Of a stretch of 64,000 nucleotides of DNA, positions 52,471 through 62,394 are shown piece after piece. The DNA is from Methylorubrum salsuginis. GTDB taxonomy: Bacteria; Pseudomonadota; Alphaproteobacteria; Rhizobiales; Beijerinckiaceae. Made by a program: the position numbers and the translations under genes. A model generated the notes under the pieces. That model was given only the letters and a program-made list of their open reading frames with translations, did no database searches and had not been told where the DNA came from. The stretch is from assembly GCF_900114375.1 (NCBI RefSeq), contig NZ_FOSV01000020.1, positions 22,520 through 86,519 on the forward strand, read 5' to 3'. Numbering within the stretch: the stretch's first letter is position 1; every line of letters starts with the position of its first letter.

Positions 52471-53511
52471 ATGACACCTGCCTTGTTCGGACGCACCGCC
52501 GCGGGCGAAGTCGTCACGCGACACGGGCTGACCCGCGGGTCAATGCGGGTGGAGATCATCACCTACGGCGCGGCGATCACCGCCATCGAGGTGCCGGACC
52601 GCAGCGGACGGGTCGCCAACGTGGTCCTCGCCCTCGGTTCGGTCGAGGCCTACGAGACCCTGAGCCCGCATTTCGGCGCGGTGGCGGGCCGCTACGCCAA
52701 CCGCATCGCCGGCGGGCGCTTCACCCTCGACGGCCGAACCTACACGCTGCCGGTCAACGCGCCCCCCAACACCCTGCACGGCGGCCCCGCCGGCTTCGGC
52801 AAGCGAAACTGGCGGGTCGTGGCCGCCGACGCCACCCGGCTGGCGCTGGCGCGACGCAGCCCGGACGGGGAGGAGGGGTTTCCGGGCAACCTCGATGCCG
52901 AAGTGGTCTACAGCCTGCCGGAGGACGGCACGCTCCGGATCGATTACCGCGCCTGGAGCGACCGGGCGACGGTCGTGAACCTGACCAATCACAGCTACTT
53001 CAACCTCGCCGGCGAGGGGGCCGGCGACGTGTTCGGGCACGAGGTCGCGGTCTTCGCCGATGCCTTCACGCCGACCGACGCGACCCAGGTGCCGACCGGC
53101 GAACGCCGATCCGTCGCGGGCACGCCGTTCGACTTCCGTGAGCCGACGGCGCTCGGCGCCCGCATCCGTGCGGGCGACCCGCAGATCGTCCTCGCCAAGG
53201 GCTACGACCACAATTTCGTGCTGCGCGGGCCCGCCGAGACCTTACGTCCGGCGGCAACCTGCTTCGATCCGGCCAGCGGACGGCGGCTGGAAGTCGCGAC
53301 CACGCAGCCGGGACTCCAACTCTACACCGGCAACAATCTCGACGGCACGCTGGTCGGCCCCTCCGGCCGCACCTACCGCTCCGGCGACGGCGTCTGCTTC
53401 GAGACGCAAGGGTTTCCCGACGCACCGAACCGCCCGGATTTCCCCAGCACGGTGATCCGGCCGGGGCAGCGCTTCGTGTCGAGCACGACCTATCGTTTCT
53501 CGACGGTTTGA
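52471..53511 (+). CDS. galM: Aldose 1-epimerase (galactose mutarotase)
   Basis: A 346-residue enzyme that interconverts alpha and beta anomers of aldoses in the cytosol. Substrate-binding and catalytic marks are FGAVAGRYANRIAGGRFTLDG, NTLHGGPAGFGKRNW, NHSYFNLAGEG (catalytic His), KGYDHNFVL, QLYTGNNLDGT and FETQGFPDAPNRPDFPST (catalytic Glu). AGGAGGG is placed well before the ATG. Length is standard. It follows the MsbA-like exporter and is transcribed in the same direction. Confidence 0.9.
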   Translation: MTPALFGRTAAGEVVTRHGLTRGSMRVEIITYGAAITAIEVPDRSGRVANVVLALGSVEAYETLSPHFGAVAGRYANRIAGGRFTLDGRTYTLPVNAPPNTLHGGPAGFGKRNWRVVAADATRLALARRSPDGEEGFPGNLDAEVVYSLPEDGTLRIDYRAWSDRATVVNLTNHSYFNLAGEGAGDVFGHEVAVFADAFTPTDATQVPTGERRSVAGTPFDFREPTALGARIRAGDPQIVLAKGYDHNFVLRGPAETLRPAATCFDPASGRRLEVATTQPGLQLYTGNNLDGTLVGPSGRTYRSGDGVCFETQGFPDAPNRPDFPSTVIRPGQRFVSSTTYRFSTV

Positions 53512-53634
53512 CGGGAAGGCGGCCCAACGACCGCGCATGGCCGCTGCGGGCTTGGCTTCGATGGCAGGCGGATCGCCCGCCACAGAAGCCACTGCGACGC
53601 AACGACCGCGTCCTTGACTTCCGTCCATTCGCAT

Positions 53635-53664
53635 CCGAAATTTCTGTCATGACCGAAATTTCGG
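53635..53664. promoter_or_regulatory. Direct repeat/palindrome over the GbsR/MarR start codon (candidate autoregulatory operator)
   Basis: CCGAAATTTC occurs at 53635-53644 and again at 53653-53662, exactly 18 bp apart; the second copy is part of the perfect 12-bp palindrome CCGAAATTTCGG (53653-53664). The start ATG (53649-53651) lies between the copies. AT-rich palindromes at a regulator's own start are typical MarR/GbsR operators, so autorepression is likely. Confidence 0.55.
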
Positions 53665-54200
53665 ACACCCCTCAAAAGCTCCCGGCCGCCGTCGAGCGCT
53701 TCGTGCTGCATTGGGGCGATCTCGGCGGGCAGTGGGGGGTGAACCGCTCGGTCGCGCAGATCCACGCGCTGCTCTATCTGTCGGACCGTCCGCTCGCCGC
53801 CGAGGACATCGCCGGGACGCTCGGCATCGCCCGTTCCAACGTCTCGACCTCGCTCAAGGAGTTGGCCGGCTGGCACCTGATCCGGCGCGTGCCGGTGCTG
53901 GGGGAGCGACGCGACTTCTACGTCGCCGAGACCGACCTGTGGGAGATGGTCACCCGCATCGCCGCGGGACGGAAGGAACGCGAGATCGATCCGGCCATCG
54001 TGGCTTTGCGCGCCTGCGTGGCAGAGGCGAAGGACGACCCCACGGTCGGGGCCGTGGCCAACCGGCGCCTCAAGGCGATGCTCGACTTCACCGAGACGCT
54101 CGACGGCTGGTACGCGCAGATGCTGCGGGTGCCCCACAACACGCTGGCCAAGCTGATCCGGCTCGGCGCCGGGATCGTGCGCTATCTGCCGGTGAAATAA
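53649..54200 (+). CDS. GbsR/MarR-family transcriptional regulator
   Basis: A 183-residue protein with a winged helix at ~30-105 (GVNRSVAQIHALLYLSDRPLAAEDIAGTLGIARSNVSTSLKELAGWHLIRRVPVLGERRDFYVAETDLWEMVTRI) and a helical C-terminal part. The longer linker between helices and the DLWEMV segment fit the GbsR subgroup better than classical MarR. An operator-like repeat overlaps its start codon, indicating autoregulation. It stands ~140 bp after galM and has no obvious partner gene; the effector is unknown. Confidence 0.83.
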   Translation: MTEISDTPQKLPAAVERFVLHWGDLGGQWGVNRSVAQIHALLYLSDRPLAAEDIAGTLGIARSNVSTSLKELAGWHLIRRVPVLGERRDFYVAETDLWEMVTRIAAGRKEREIDPAIVALRACVAEAKDDPTVGAVANRRLKAMLDFTETLDGWYAQMLRVPHNTLAKLIRLGAGIVRYLPVK

Positions 54201-54243
54201 GCCATCCTCGAAGCCGCGGCGGCGGCTCCGCGGCGCGAGGCGG

Positions 54244-54262
54244 GCCTCGGCTTTGCCGAGGC
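54244..54262. terminator. Hairpin between the convergent GbsR-like and rsfS genes
   Basis: GCCTCGGC (54244-54251) and GCCGAGGC (54255-54262) form a perfect 8-bp stem around TTT. A second hairpin, CTCGCGGGC (54334-54342) with GCCCGCGAG (54346-54354), has the rsfS stop codon as its loop. Both could end transcription from the two sides; neither has a T-run. Confidence 0.45.
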
Positions 54263-54342
54263 GTCGAGCGCAGCGTCAGCCCAAACCCGCGAAGGCGGGC
54301 GCCGGCGACCGACGCTAACTGGAAATCAAGGTGCTCGCGGGC

Positions 54343-54843
54343 TCAGCCCGCGAGCAGATGCCCGCTCGGCCGGTCGGAGCCCCAGATCTTTTCGAGGTTG
54401 TAGAAGCCGCGCACCTCGGGGCGGAAGATGTGGACGAGCACGTCGCCCGCATCGATCAGCACCCAGTCGCAGGCCGGCAGGCCCTCGACGCGGGCATTGC
54501 CGAAACCCTGGTTCTTCATCTCCTGGATGATCTTGTCGGCGATCGAGCCGACATGGCGCTGCGAGCGGCCGGAGGCGATGATCATCGTGTCGGCGAGCGA
54601 GGTCTTGCCGACGAGATCGATCTCGACGGTTTCCTCAGCCTTCATCTCGTCGAGGCAGCCGAGGGCAAGGGCCTTGAGGGCGCCGGACGCGGCGGCCTGG
54701 GCATCGGAGCCGGCGGCTCCCTGGGTAACGGTGTCGGTCAGTGTCCCGGTTCCTGCGTGAACGGCTCGTGGCGATTCCGCCAGTGTGCTGAAATTGGCGG
54801 CTTTCTCGGAGCTTTTCAAGTTCGCGAAACGCCCTACGGCCAT
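54343..54843 (-). CDS. rsfS: Ribosome silencing factor RsfS
   Basis: A 166-residue protein that binds L14 and blocks subunit joining under low nutrients. The core (~52-160) has CLDEMKAEETVEIDLVGKTSLADTMIIASGRSQRHVGSIADKIIQEMK and ACDWVLIDAGDVLVHIFRPEVRGFYNLEKIWG. The first ~50 residues are a poorly conserved extension. The ATG at 54843 is given; one at 54858 is an alternative. It follows nadD by ~35 bp in the proB-proA-nadD-rsfS cluster. Confidence 0.92.
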   Translation of the reverse strand: MAVGRFANLKSSEKAANFSTLAESPRAVHAGTGTLTDTVTQGAAGSDAQAAASGALKALALGCLDEMKAEETVEIDLVGKTSLADTMIIASGRSQRHVGSIADKIIQEMKNQGFGNARVEGLPACDWVLIDAGDVLVHIFRPEVRGFYNLEKIWGSDRPSGHLLAG

Positions 54844-54878
54844 GCCCGAGCGGAGCATCGTGCGCGGTCCCGTGCCGT

Positions 54879-55496
54879 TCAGGCGCTTCGACCCGCGCGC
54901 AACGCCGTCGAGGACAGCGCCGAGCGCGGCCCGTGCAGGAAGACCCAGGCCGGGGGTTTTCGCGAGGGGAGGGCGGGCGCCTCGAACTCCGGCAGTCGGG
55001 CGTCGGCATATCGCCGGGCGGCGCGGGCGGCCGGGGCGGCGAGCGTGTGGCCGGGGCGGTCGATCACCGCGATCGGCATCAGCCGGGCGATCTCCTCGAA
55101 GCGGCGCCAGCGGTGGAAGCTGCCGAGGGAATCGGCGCCCATGATCCAGACGAAACGCAGATCGGGACGGTGGCGGCGCAGCCAGACCAGGGTCTCGACG
55201 GTGTAGCGGCTGCCGATGGCCGCCTCGAAGCCGGTCACAATGATGCGCGGATCGGTGGCGACGCGCCGTGCCTGCGCGATCCGCTCGTCCAGCGGCGCCA
55301 GTTGCCCCGGATCCTTCAGCGGATTGCCGGGGGTGACGAGCCACCACACCCGGTCGAGCCGCAGGCGCCGCAGCGCGGTGCGGCCGACATGGAGATGGCC
55401 GGCATGGGCCGGATTGAACGAGCCGCCGTAGAGGCCGATCCGCTGACCGGGGGCGGCCGGCGGCGGGATGTCGGTGCGCAGAGCCGCCGCCGTCAG
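54879..55496 (-). CDS. nadD: Nicotinate-nucleotide adenylyltransferase
   Basis: About 205 residues; it makes nicotinic acid adenine dinucleotide in NAD synthesis. It has GLYGGSFNPAHAGHLHVGRTAL (HxGH site), WWLVTPGNPLKD, MGADSLGSFHRWRRFEEIARLMPIAVIDRPGH and GPRSALSSTALRAG (SxTxxR). Between the proA stop and the GLYGGSF motif the frame has no ATG, GTG or TTG; the CTG at 55496 gives the usual length. The nearest ATG (55583) would overlap proA by 80 bp and add a Ser-rich leader. The start is therefore uncertain, the gene itself is not. Confidence 0.9.
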   Translation of the reverse strand: MTAAALRTDIPPPAAPGQRIGLYGGSFNPAHAGHLHVGRTALRRLRLDRVWWLVTPGNPLKDPGQLAPLDERIAQARRVATDPRIIVTGFEAAIGSRYTVETLVWLRRHRPDLRFVWIMGADSLGSFHRWRRFEEIARLMPIAVIDRPGHTLAAPAARAARRYADARLPEFEAPALPSRKPPAWVFLHGPRSALSSTALRAGRSA

Positions 55497-55503
55497 CGGG
55501 CGG

Positions 55504-56802
55504 TCACGGCCGGGTCTGGCCGCTGCCGTGAACGCGGTACTTGAAGGTCGTGAGCTGCTCGACGCCGACGGGCCCGCGGGCATGCATCCGGCCGGTGGCG
55601 ATGCCGATCTCGGCGCCGAAGCCGAACTCGCCACCATCGGCGAACTGGGTCGAGGCGTTGTGGACGACGATGGCCGAGTCGACCTCGTTGAGGAAGCGGG
55701 TCGCCGCCTCGACGTCGTCGGTGATGATCGCATCGGTGTGGTGCGAGCCGTTGGCCTCGATATGGGCGATGGCCGCGTCGAGCCCATCGACCACGCGGGC
55801 CGAGATGATCGCGTCGAGATACTCGGTGCGCCAATCGGCCTCGCTCGCGGGGCTCACCCGCGGATCGGCGGCGCGGACGGCCTCGTCCCCGCGCACGGCG
55901 CAGCCGGAATCGAGCAGGGCCTCGACCAGCGGCTTCAGGTGGGTCTCGGCCACCGCCGCATCGACCAGCAGCGTCTCGGCGGCGCCGCAGATGCCGGTGC
56001 GGCGCATCTTGCTGTTGAGGAGCACGGTCCGGGCCATGCCGAGGTCGGCAGCCGCCCCGACATAGACGTGGCAGATGCCGTCGAGATGGGCGAAGACCGG
56101 CACCTTGGCCTCGGACTGGACCCGCTCGACGAGGCTGCGACCGCCGCGGGGCACGATCACGTCGACGCAGCCGTCGAGGCCCGACAGCATCAGGCCGACC
56201 GCCGCGCGGTCGCGGGTCGGGACGAGCTGGATCGCGTCCGCGGGCAGGCCGGAGCGGGCCAAGCCCTCGCTCATGGCGGTGGCGATCGCGGTGGCGGTGC
56301 GGTGCGAATCCGACCCCGCGCGCAGGATTGCGGCGTTGCCGGCCTTGAGGCAGAGCGCGCCGGCATCCGCCGTCACGTTGGGGCGGCTCTCGAAGATCAC
56401 GCCGACGACGCCGAGCGGCACCGAGATGCGCTCGATCAGGAGGCCGTTCGGCCGCTCGAAGGCGGCGAGCTGGCGCCCGACCGGATCGGCGAGGGCCGCC
56501 ACCTTCTCCACCGCCTCGGCGATGGCCGAGACGCGGCCCTCGTCCAGCGTCAGCCGGTCGATGATCGCGGCGGTCAGGCCCGCGGCCTTGGCGGCGGTCA
56601 CGTCGCGGGCGTTCTCGCGCAGGATCGTCGGCGCGGCGTTGCGGATGCTCTCCGCCACCGCGCGCAGCGCCAGATCCTTGGCCTGGGCGGAGGCGAGGGC
56701 GATGCCGCGGCTCGCCGCGCGGGCGCGGCGGCCGATCTCGGCCATCTGGGTGGCGAGGTCGTCGGCATCCGCGAAATCGGACTTGAGGTTCAGGACCGGC
56801 AC
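55504..56802 (-). CDS. proA: Glutamate-5-semialdehyde dehydrogenase (gamma-glutamyl phosphate reductase)
   Basis: A 432-residue enzyme, second step of proline synthesis: NADPH reduction of glutamyl 5-phosphate. It starts at GTG. Motifs: ERISVPLGVVGVIFESRPNVTADAGALCLKAGNAAILRAGSDS, VIVPRGGRSLVERVQ, the catalytic Cys in RRTGICGAAETLLVD, and FGAEIGIATGRMHARGPVGVEQLTTFKYRV. Length is standard. It follows proB after ~160 bp and precedes nadD. Confidence 0.95.
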   Translation of the reverse strand: MPVLNLKSDFADADDLATQMAEIGRRARAASRGIALASAQAKDLALRAVAESIRNAAPTILRENARDVTAAKAAGLTAAIIDRLTLDEGRVSAIAEAVEKVAALADPVGRQLAAFERPNGLLIERISVPLGVVGVIFESRPNVTADAGALCLKAGNAAILRAGSDSHRTATAIATAMSEGLARSGLPADAIQLVPTRDRAAVGLMLSGLDGCVDVIVPRGGRSLVERVQSEAKVPVFAHLDGICHVYVGAAADLGMARTVLLNSKMRRTGICGAAETLLVDAAVAETHLKPLVEALLDSGCAVRGDEAVRAADPRVSPASEADWRTEYLDAIISARVVDGLDAAIAHIEANGSHHTDAIITDDVEAATRFLNEVDSAIVVHNASTQFADGGEFGFGAEIGIATGRMHARGPVGVEQLTTFKYRVHGSGQTRP

Positions 56803-56963
56803 GTTCCCGCTTCCCTGATCTGTCGTATCGAGAGGCCCATCGGGCGTAAGCCATATGGGCGATGATGGGCCCCTTTGCACAACGCGCGGGGGTTGAACAA
56901 GCACACGCGACGCGTTGCCAGCACGATATTGCATCATGCCGCAGCGCCGGGCGACGGTTCCGT

Positions 56964-58097
56964 TCAGGTGCCGACCATGGCGAGGTCGTCGCGGTGGATC
57001 ATCTCGGTGCGCCCCGGCTGGGCCGCGTTCGCGGCGATGTCGCGGCTGGAGCGGCCGATGATGGCGGCGGCCTCGGCGCTGTCGTAGTTGACGAGGCCGC
57101 GGCCGAGCACGCGCCCCTCGGGGCCGCGGATCAGCACGGCGTCGCCCTTGGCGAAGCGGCCCTCGACGGCGGTGACGCCGACCGGCAGTAGGCTCGCTCC
57201 GCCCTGCAGCGCCTGGGCCGCCCCGGCATCGACGACCAGCGTGCCCGAGGGCTCCAGCGCCCCCGCGATCCAGGTCTTCCGCGCGGCGGTGGGCGTGGAA
57301 CCGGAGAGGAACCACGTGCAGCGCCCGCCCTCGCGGATGGTGCGCAGCGGATTCTTCCGGCGCCCGTCAGCGATGACCATGTGGGTGCCGCCCGAGGCCG
57401 CGATCTTGGCGGCCTCGACCTTGGTGCGCATGCCGCCGCGGGAGAACTCCGAGGCCGGGCCGCCGGCCATCGCCTCGATCTCGGGCGTCACCCGCTCGAC
57501 CACGGGCAGGTGCCGGGCGTCCGGATCGGTGTGGGGCGGGGCGGTGTAGAGCCCGTCGATGTCGGAGAACAGCACCAGCACGTCGGCGCCGATCATCGTG
57601 GCGACGCGGGCGGCGAGGCGGTCGTTGTCGCCGTAGCGGATCTCGATGGTCGCCACCGTGTCGTTCTCGTTGACGACCGGCACGGCGCGGACTTCGAGCA
57701 GCTTCTGCACGGTCGCCCGCGCGTTGAGGTAGCGGCGACGCTCCTCGGTGTCCTTCGGGGTGACGAGCACCTGCCCCGCGACGATGCCGTGATGGCCGAG
57801 CACCTCGGTCCAGTGGCGGGCGAGCGCGATCTGTCCGACGGCGGCCGAGGCCTGGCTCTCCTCCAGCCGCAGCGGGCCCGGCGGCAGGCCGAGCACGGTG
57901 CGGCCGAGCGCGATGGCGCCGGACGAGACCACGAGCACATCGACGCCGCGCGCATGCAGGTCGGCGATGTCCTCGGCGAGCGCGGCGAGCCACGCATGGC
58001 GCAGGCGGCCGCGGGCGCTGTCGACGAGCAGGGCGGAGCCGACCTTCACGACGACGCGGCGGAACTCTTCGAGGGCGGGCGGCTGAAGTACGGTCAT
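56964..58097 (-). CDS. proB: Glutamate 5-kinase
   Basis: A 377-residue kinase, first step of proline synthesis. The kinase domain is at ~12-260 (RRVVVKVGSALLVD, VLVVSSGAIALGRTVLGL, VPVVNENDTVATIEIRYGDNDRLAARVATMIGADVLVLFSDIDGLY, FSRGGMRTKVEAAKIAASGGTHMVIADG), and the RNA-binding-like PUA domain at ~280-360. In many Rhizobiales obgE precedes proB; here the next gene upstream is an unrelated receiver gene in the other direction. The PUA domain is typical of the feedback-inhibited enzyme. Confidence 0.95.
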   Translation of the reverse strand: MTVLQPPALEEFRRVVVKVGSALLVDSARGRLRHAWLAALAEDIADLHARGVDVLVVSSGAIALGRTVLGLPPGPLRLEESQASAAVGQIALARHWTEVLGHHGIVAGQVLVTPKDTEERRRYLNARATVQKLLEVRAVPVVNENDTVATIEIRYGDNDRLAARVATMIGADVLVLFSDIDGLYTAPPHTDPDARHLPVVERVTPEIEAMAGGPASEFSRGGMRTKVEAAKIAASGGTHMVIADGRRKNPLRTIREGGRCTWFLSGSTPTAARKTWIAGALEPSGTLVVDAGAAQALQGGASLLPVGVTAVEGRFAKGDAVLIRGPEGRVLGRGLVNYDSAEAAAIIGRSSRDIAANAAQPGRTEMIHRDDLAMVGT

Positions 58098-58372
58098 GGC
58101 GGGAAGGCTGCGGCGGAGACCGTCCCTGTGCCCCAAGCGGGCCGCCTTGACCAGACGGGCGAGGCGCATGGGTGGCGCCACAGGGCCATCGCCCCGGACG
58201 GCAGGCGACCGCTCGGCCCGGTCCGGCACGAAGGATCGGATACGTCATTCAAAATGGCATATGCAGCGTGCCAGAATTTTCCTTTCCCAGCACGAAACGT
58301 GTAGAACGCAGGGTGGACGACGATGGCCGGCCGGCAGGCACGGCCGCGTGTGGCGGGAGAGAGCCGTTGCCC

Positions 58373-58756
58373 GTGAGGAGCGACAGGGACAGCGACCTAC
58401 GGGATCGGCGGGTGCTCGTCGTCGAGGACGATTACTTCTGGGCGGACGAACTCGCGGGCGGCCTGCGCCGGGCCGGCGTGGCGGTGCTAGGCCCCACGGG
58501 CACGCTCGCCTCGGCCCTGGCGCTCCTCGCGCCGGAGCCCGAACTCGACGGGGCGGTCATCGACATGAACCTGCGCGGCGAGCGGGCCGACCCCCTCGTC
58601 GACCGGTTGCTCGCCCTGCGCGTGCCGGTCCTGCTGGTGACCGGCTACGAATGCTCCAGCCTGTCCGTGGCCCATGCCGGCCTGCCGTGCCTGGAAAAGC
58701 CGGTGGCGCTCGCCCCGGTCCTCAACGCCCTGAGCCGCCTGTTGCCGCCGCGATAG
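58373..58756 (+). CDS. Single-domain response regulator (receiver only)
   Basis: A 127-residue receiver without an output domain: RRVLVVEDDYFWADELAGGLRRAGVAVLGP, the phosphoacceptor Asp in DGAVIDMNLRGE, the Thr/Lys positions in PVLLVTGYE and LPCLEKPVALAPVL. The GTG at 58373 is chosen; a TTG at 58367 is possible. The VVxDMNLxG and FxxxDEL pattern is common in alphaproteobacterial receivers paired with HWE/HisKA2 kinases. No kinase gene is adjacent. Confidence 0.8.
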   Translation: MRSDRDSDLRDRRVLVVEDDYFWADELAGGLRRAGVAVLGPTGTLASALALLAPEPELDGAVIDMNLRGERADPLVDRLLALRVPVLLVTGYECSSLSVAHAGLPCLEKPVALAPVLNALSRLLPPR

Positions 58757-58835
58757 CGACTCGTCCGGGCTCGACGCGGCGCCCGGCCGCCACAGCTTCA
58801 CCGCCTCGACCCTGACGCGGCGGGAGCCCGGCCCC

Positions 58836-59285
58836 TTGACCTCAACGATCGGATTCTACTTCGCGGCGGCCCTGGCGGGCGTCGCCTTCGTGGTGCAGCA
58901 GGCCGCCAACGCGAAGCTGCGCGGCGCGCTCGGCTCCGGCCTGTGGGCGGGCTTCACCAATTTCGCGGTGGGCGGGATCGCGGTGCTCGTCGTCATCGCG
59001 ATCCTGCGCGAGAGCGTGCCGTCGCTGTCGGCCGTGGGGCGGGCGCCGTGGTATGCCTGGATCGGCGGCCTGCTCGGCGCGCTCTACATCGTCGGCTCGG
59101 TGTTCCTGCTGCCGCGCATCGGCGCGGCCTCGCTGATCGCCCTGATCCTCGTCGGCCAGATGCTGGCCTCGCTCGCCTTCGACCATTTCGGCCTGATGGG
59201 CGTACCGGTCCACGAGGCCGGCATCCCCCGCCTCGTCGGCGCGGCGCTGCTGATCGCGGGCGTCGGGTTGATCAGCCTGTTCTAA
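58836..59285 (+). CDS. DMT-superfamily inner-membrane protein (DUF606/YdcZ)
   Basis: A 149-residue protein with five hydrophobic helices, starting at TTG: FYFAAALAGVAFVVQQAANAKLRGALGSGLWAGFTNFAVGGIAVLVV, WYAWIGGLLGALYIVGSVFLLPRIGAASLIALILVGQMLASLAFDHFGLMG. This matches the DUF606 half-transporter family, which acts as dimers in small-molecule export. The substrate is unknown. It is convergent with ettA; an inverted repeat follows its stop codon directly. Confidence 0.8.
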   Translation: MTSTIGFYFAAALAGVAFVVQQAANAKLRGALGSGLWAGFTNFAVGGIAVLVVIAILRESVPSLSAVGRAPWYAWIGGLLGALYIVGSVFLLPRIGAASLIALILVGQMLASLAFDHFGLMGVPVHEAGIPRLVGAALLIAGVGLISLF

Positions 59286-59328
59286 AGCATCGTCCCGAGA
59301 GCCGGAATCCACCTTTCGGGACGATGCT
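59286..59328. terminator. Inverted repeat between convergent DUF606 and ettA genes
   Basis: AGCATCGTCCCGA (59286-59298) and TCGGGACGATGCT (59316-59328) form a perfect 13-bp stem with a 17-nt loop, starting right at the TAA. It looks like a dispersed intergenic repeat that now serves as a two-way terminator; AGCATCGT also occurs near 4414. Confidence 0.6.
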
Positions 59329-59399
59329 CTGAGCCCTGTCACGGCTTCGGCTCCACCGCGTTGACGGAGGGGGAGCCGAAGCGATCGTCCGATCATCGC

Positions 59400-61052
<1,653 letters not shown>

Positions 61053-61226
61053 GAGCGCTCGTCCTTGAGAGAGGGGCCGTGCCGGCCGGGCCGGATTTCA
61101 GCGGATGCGCGCCGCCCCGCGCGGAGCCGGCCCTGGTCCAGGGCTGCCGCGCGGGCGCCGTCCGCTCACGGGTGAAGAATTTGCTGTCCGAGTATCAGGG
61201 CCGCCGGGCAGGGGCAAGGAGAGCCG

Positions 61227-61499
61227 TCACGCGAAGGGATTGCGCACGGGTGCCGCCGCCTCCGGCTCCTCGGCCACGCTCTCCGGCAGGTCCTCGCCTT
61301 CCAACGCCGTCACGATGGCGTCGAGAGCGGCCCTCAGATCGCGCGCGCGTCCGAGTCCCTCCCGGTCGCGGGTGATGTCGAGGGAGCCGTGCAGCGCGAT
61401 GCGCGCCGTCCCGTTCTCGATCGAGAAATCCCCGAGCGTACGCACCGCTGCATCGTCGGCGAAAGGCACAAAGGCGGGGTCGGCTTTGCGGCGGGTCAT
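61227..61499 (-). CDS. Small acidic hypothetical protein next to a secreted nuclease
   Basis: A 90-residue soluble protein without a signal peptide: FADDAAVRTLGDFSIENGTARIALHGSLDITRDREGLGRARDLRAALDAIVTALE, then an acidic Ala/Pro-rich tail. The first part reads as two or three strands followed by a helix. No family is recognised. Its start lies 13 bp after the stop of the periplasmic nuclease gene, so both are co-transcribed; an inhibitor role is imaginable but unsupported. Confidence 0.6.
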   Translation of the reverse strand: MTRRKADPAFVPFADDAAVRTLGDFSIENGTARIALHGSLDITRDREGLGRARDLRAALDAIVTALEGEDLPESVAEEPEAAAPVRNPFA

Positions 61500-61512
61500 A
61501 GCGCCCTCATCC

Positions 61513-62385
61513 TCAAAAGATCGCCCGCATCAGCTCGCGCCAGAGGCGCTTGAGCACATCGTGGGCCAGCTGGCGAAAGAAGGCGCCCCAGGATTCCCCC
61601 CGCGCCTCGTCGCGCGAGAATTCGCGCGGTTCGGGCAGGTCCATGGCCTTCGCCTTGGCGGCCTCGGGGAGCGCGGGGAACACGTCGATCCCGGCGGTGT
61701 CGCGCAAGGCCGCGATCGAGACCGCCTTCCACTCGGCCCCGGCCGCGTTCGCCGCCAGATAGGCCCCGGCCTCGCCGGAGCGGGGATCGTAGATCGCTTT
61801 GTAGAGCTGCGTCGGCACCAGCACCCTTCCCTTGATCGAGCCGACGTTGCGACCGGAGAAGACCGGGCCGGTGACGACGAACAATTCGCCGCGCTCGGAG
61901 GCGAGGCGCCGCACGCTCTCCTCGATGCCGGCCCAGAGGCTGCGGTTCACGGTGCGGTTCTGCGGCACGATGTTGGCGAGGCTGAAGGACTGCGCCTGCG
62001 CCGCCGGGCTCGGCATGTCGCCCGCGGGGGCGAGATGGCCGCGGTCGAACCCGCTATGGACGTAGTCGGCGAGGCTGGCGCGGTCCTCCTCGGGCAGGCG
62101 GTCCTCATCGTGGAAGGAATCGTCCCGTTCGACCCGTCGCGCCGCGGAGATGCCGGCCCGCGTCAGCCGCTCGGCCGCGTAGAGCGGCGTGCGCGAGACG
62201 CCGGAATGCAGCACTGCGAAGGCATCGAAGCAGAGCGGCACGGTCCGCGCGTCGAGCTTCGGATTGGTGAGGACCGGTGCGCGACCTTGCGCGAACAGGA
62301 CCGGACAGGCCGGGGCCGTGTCGGCGAGCGCTGCACCGGGCGGGACCGCCAGCAGTGCGACGAGGACGATCCGAAGAAGAATCAT
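61513..62385 (-). CDS. Secreted DNA/RNA non-specific endonuclease (NUC1 family)
   Basis: A 290-residue exported nuclease with a signal peptide (1-~21). The beta-beta-alpha-metal site is in FDRGHLAPAGDM (DRGH, catalytic His), followed by SLANIVPQNRTVNRSLWAGIE, whose Asn holds Mg. The substrate-loop region GELFVVTGPVFSG is conserved. It degrades DNA and RNA in the periplasm or outside. The C-terminal ~50 residues (AKAMDLPEPREFSRDEAR...) are an extra amphipathic tail. It is co-transcribed with the small acidic protein downstream. Confidence 0.87.
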   Translation of the reverse strand: MILLRIVLVALLAVPPGAALADTAPACPVLFAQGRAPVLTNPKLDARTVPLCFDAFAVLHSGVSRTPLYAAERLTRAGISAARRVERDDSFHDEDRLPEEDRASLADYVHSGFDRGHLAPAGDMPSPAAQAQSFSLANIVPQNRTVNRSLWAGIEESVRRLASERGELFVVTGPVFSGRNVGSIKGRVLVPTQLYKAIYDPRSGEAGAYLAANAAGAEWKAVSIAALRDTAGIDVFPALPEAAKAKAMDLPEPREFSRDEARGESWGAFFRQLAHDVLKRLWRELMRAIF

Positions 62386-62394
62386 GCGGCGGCG

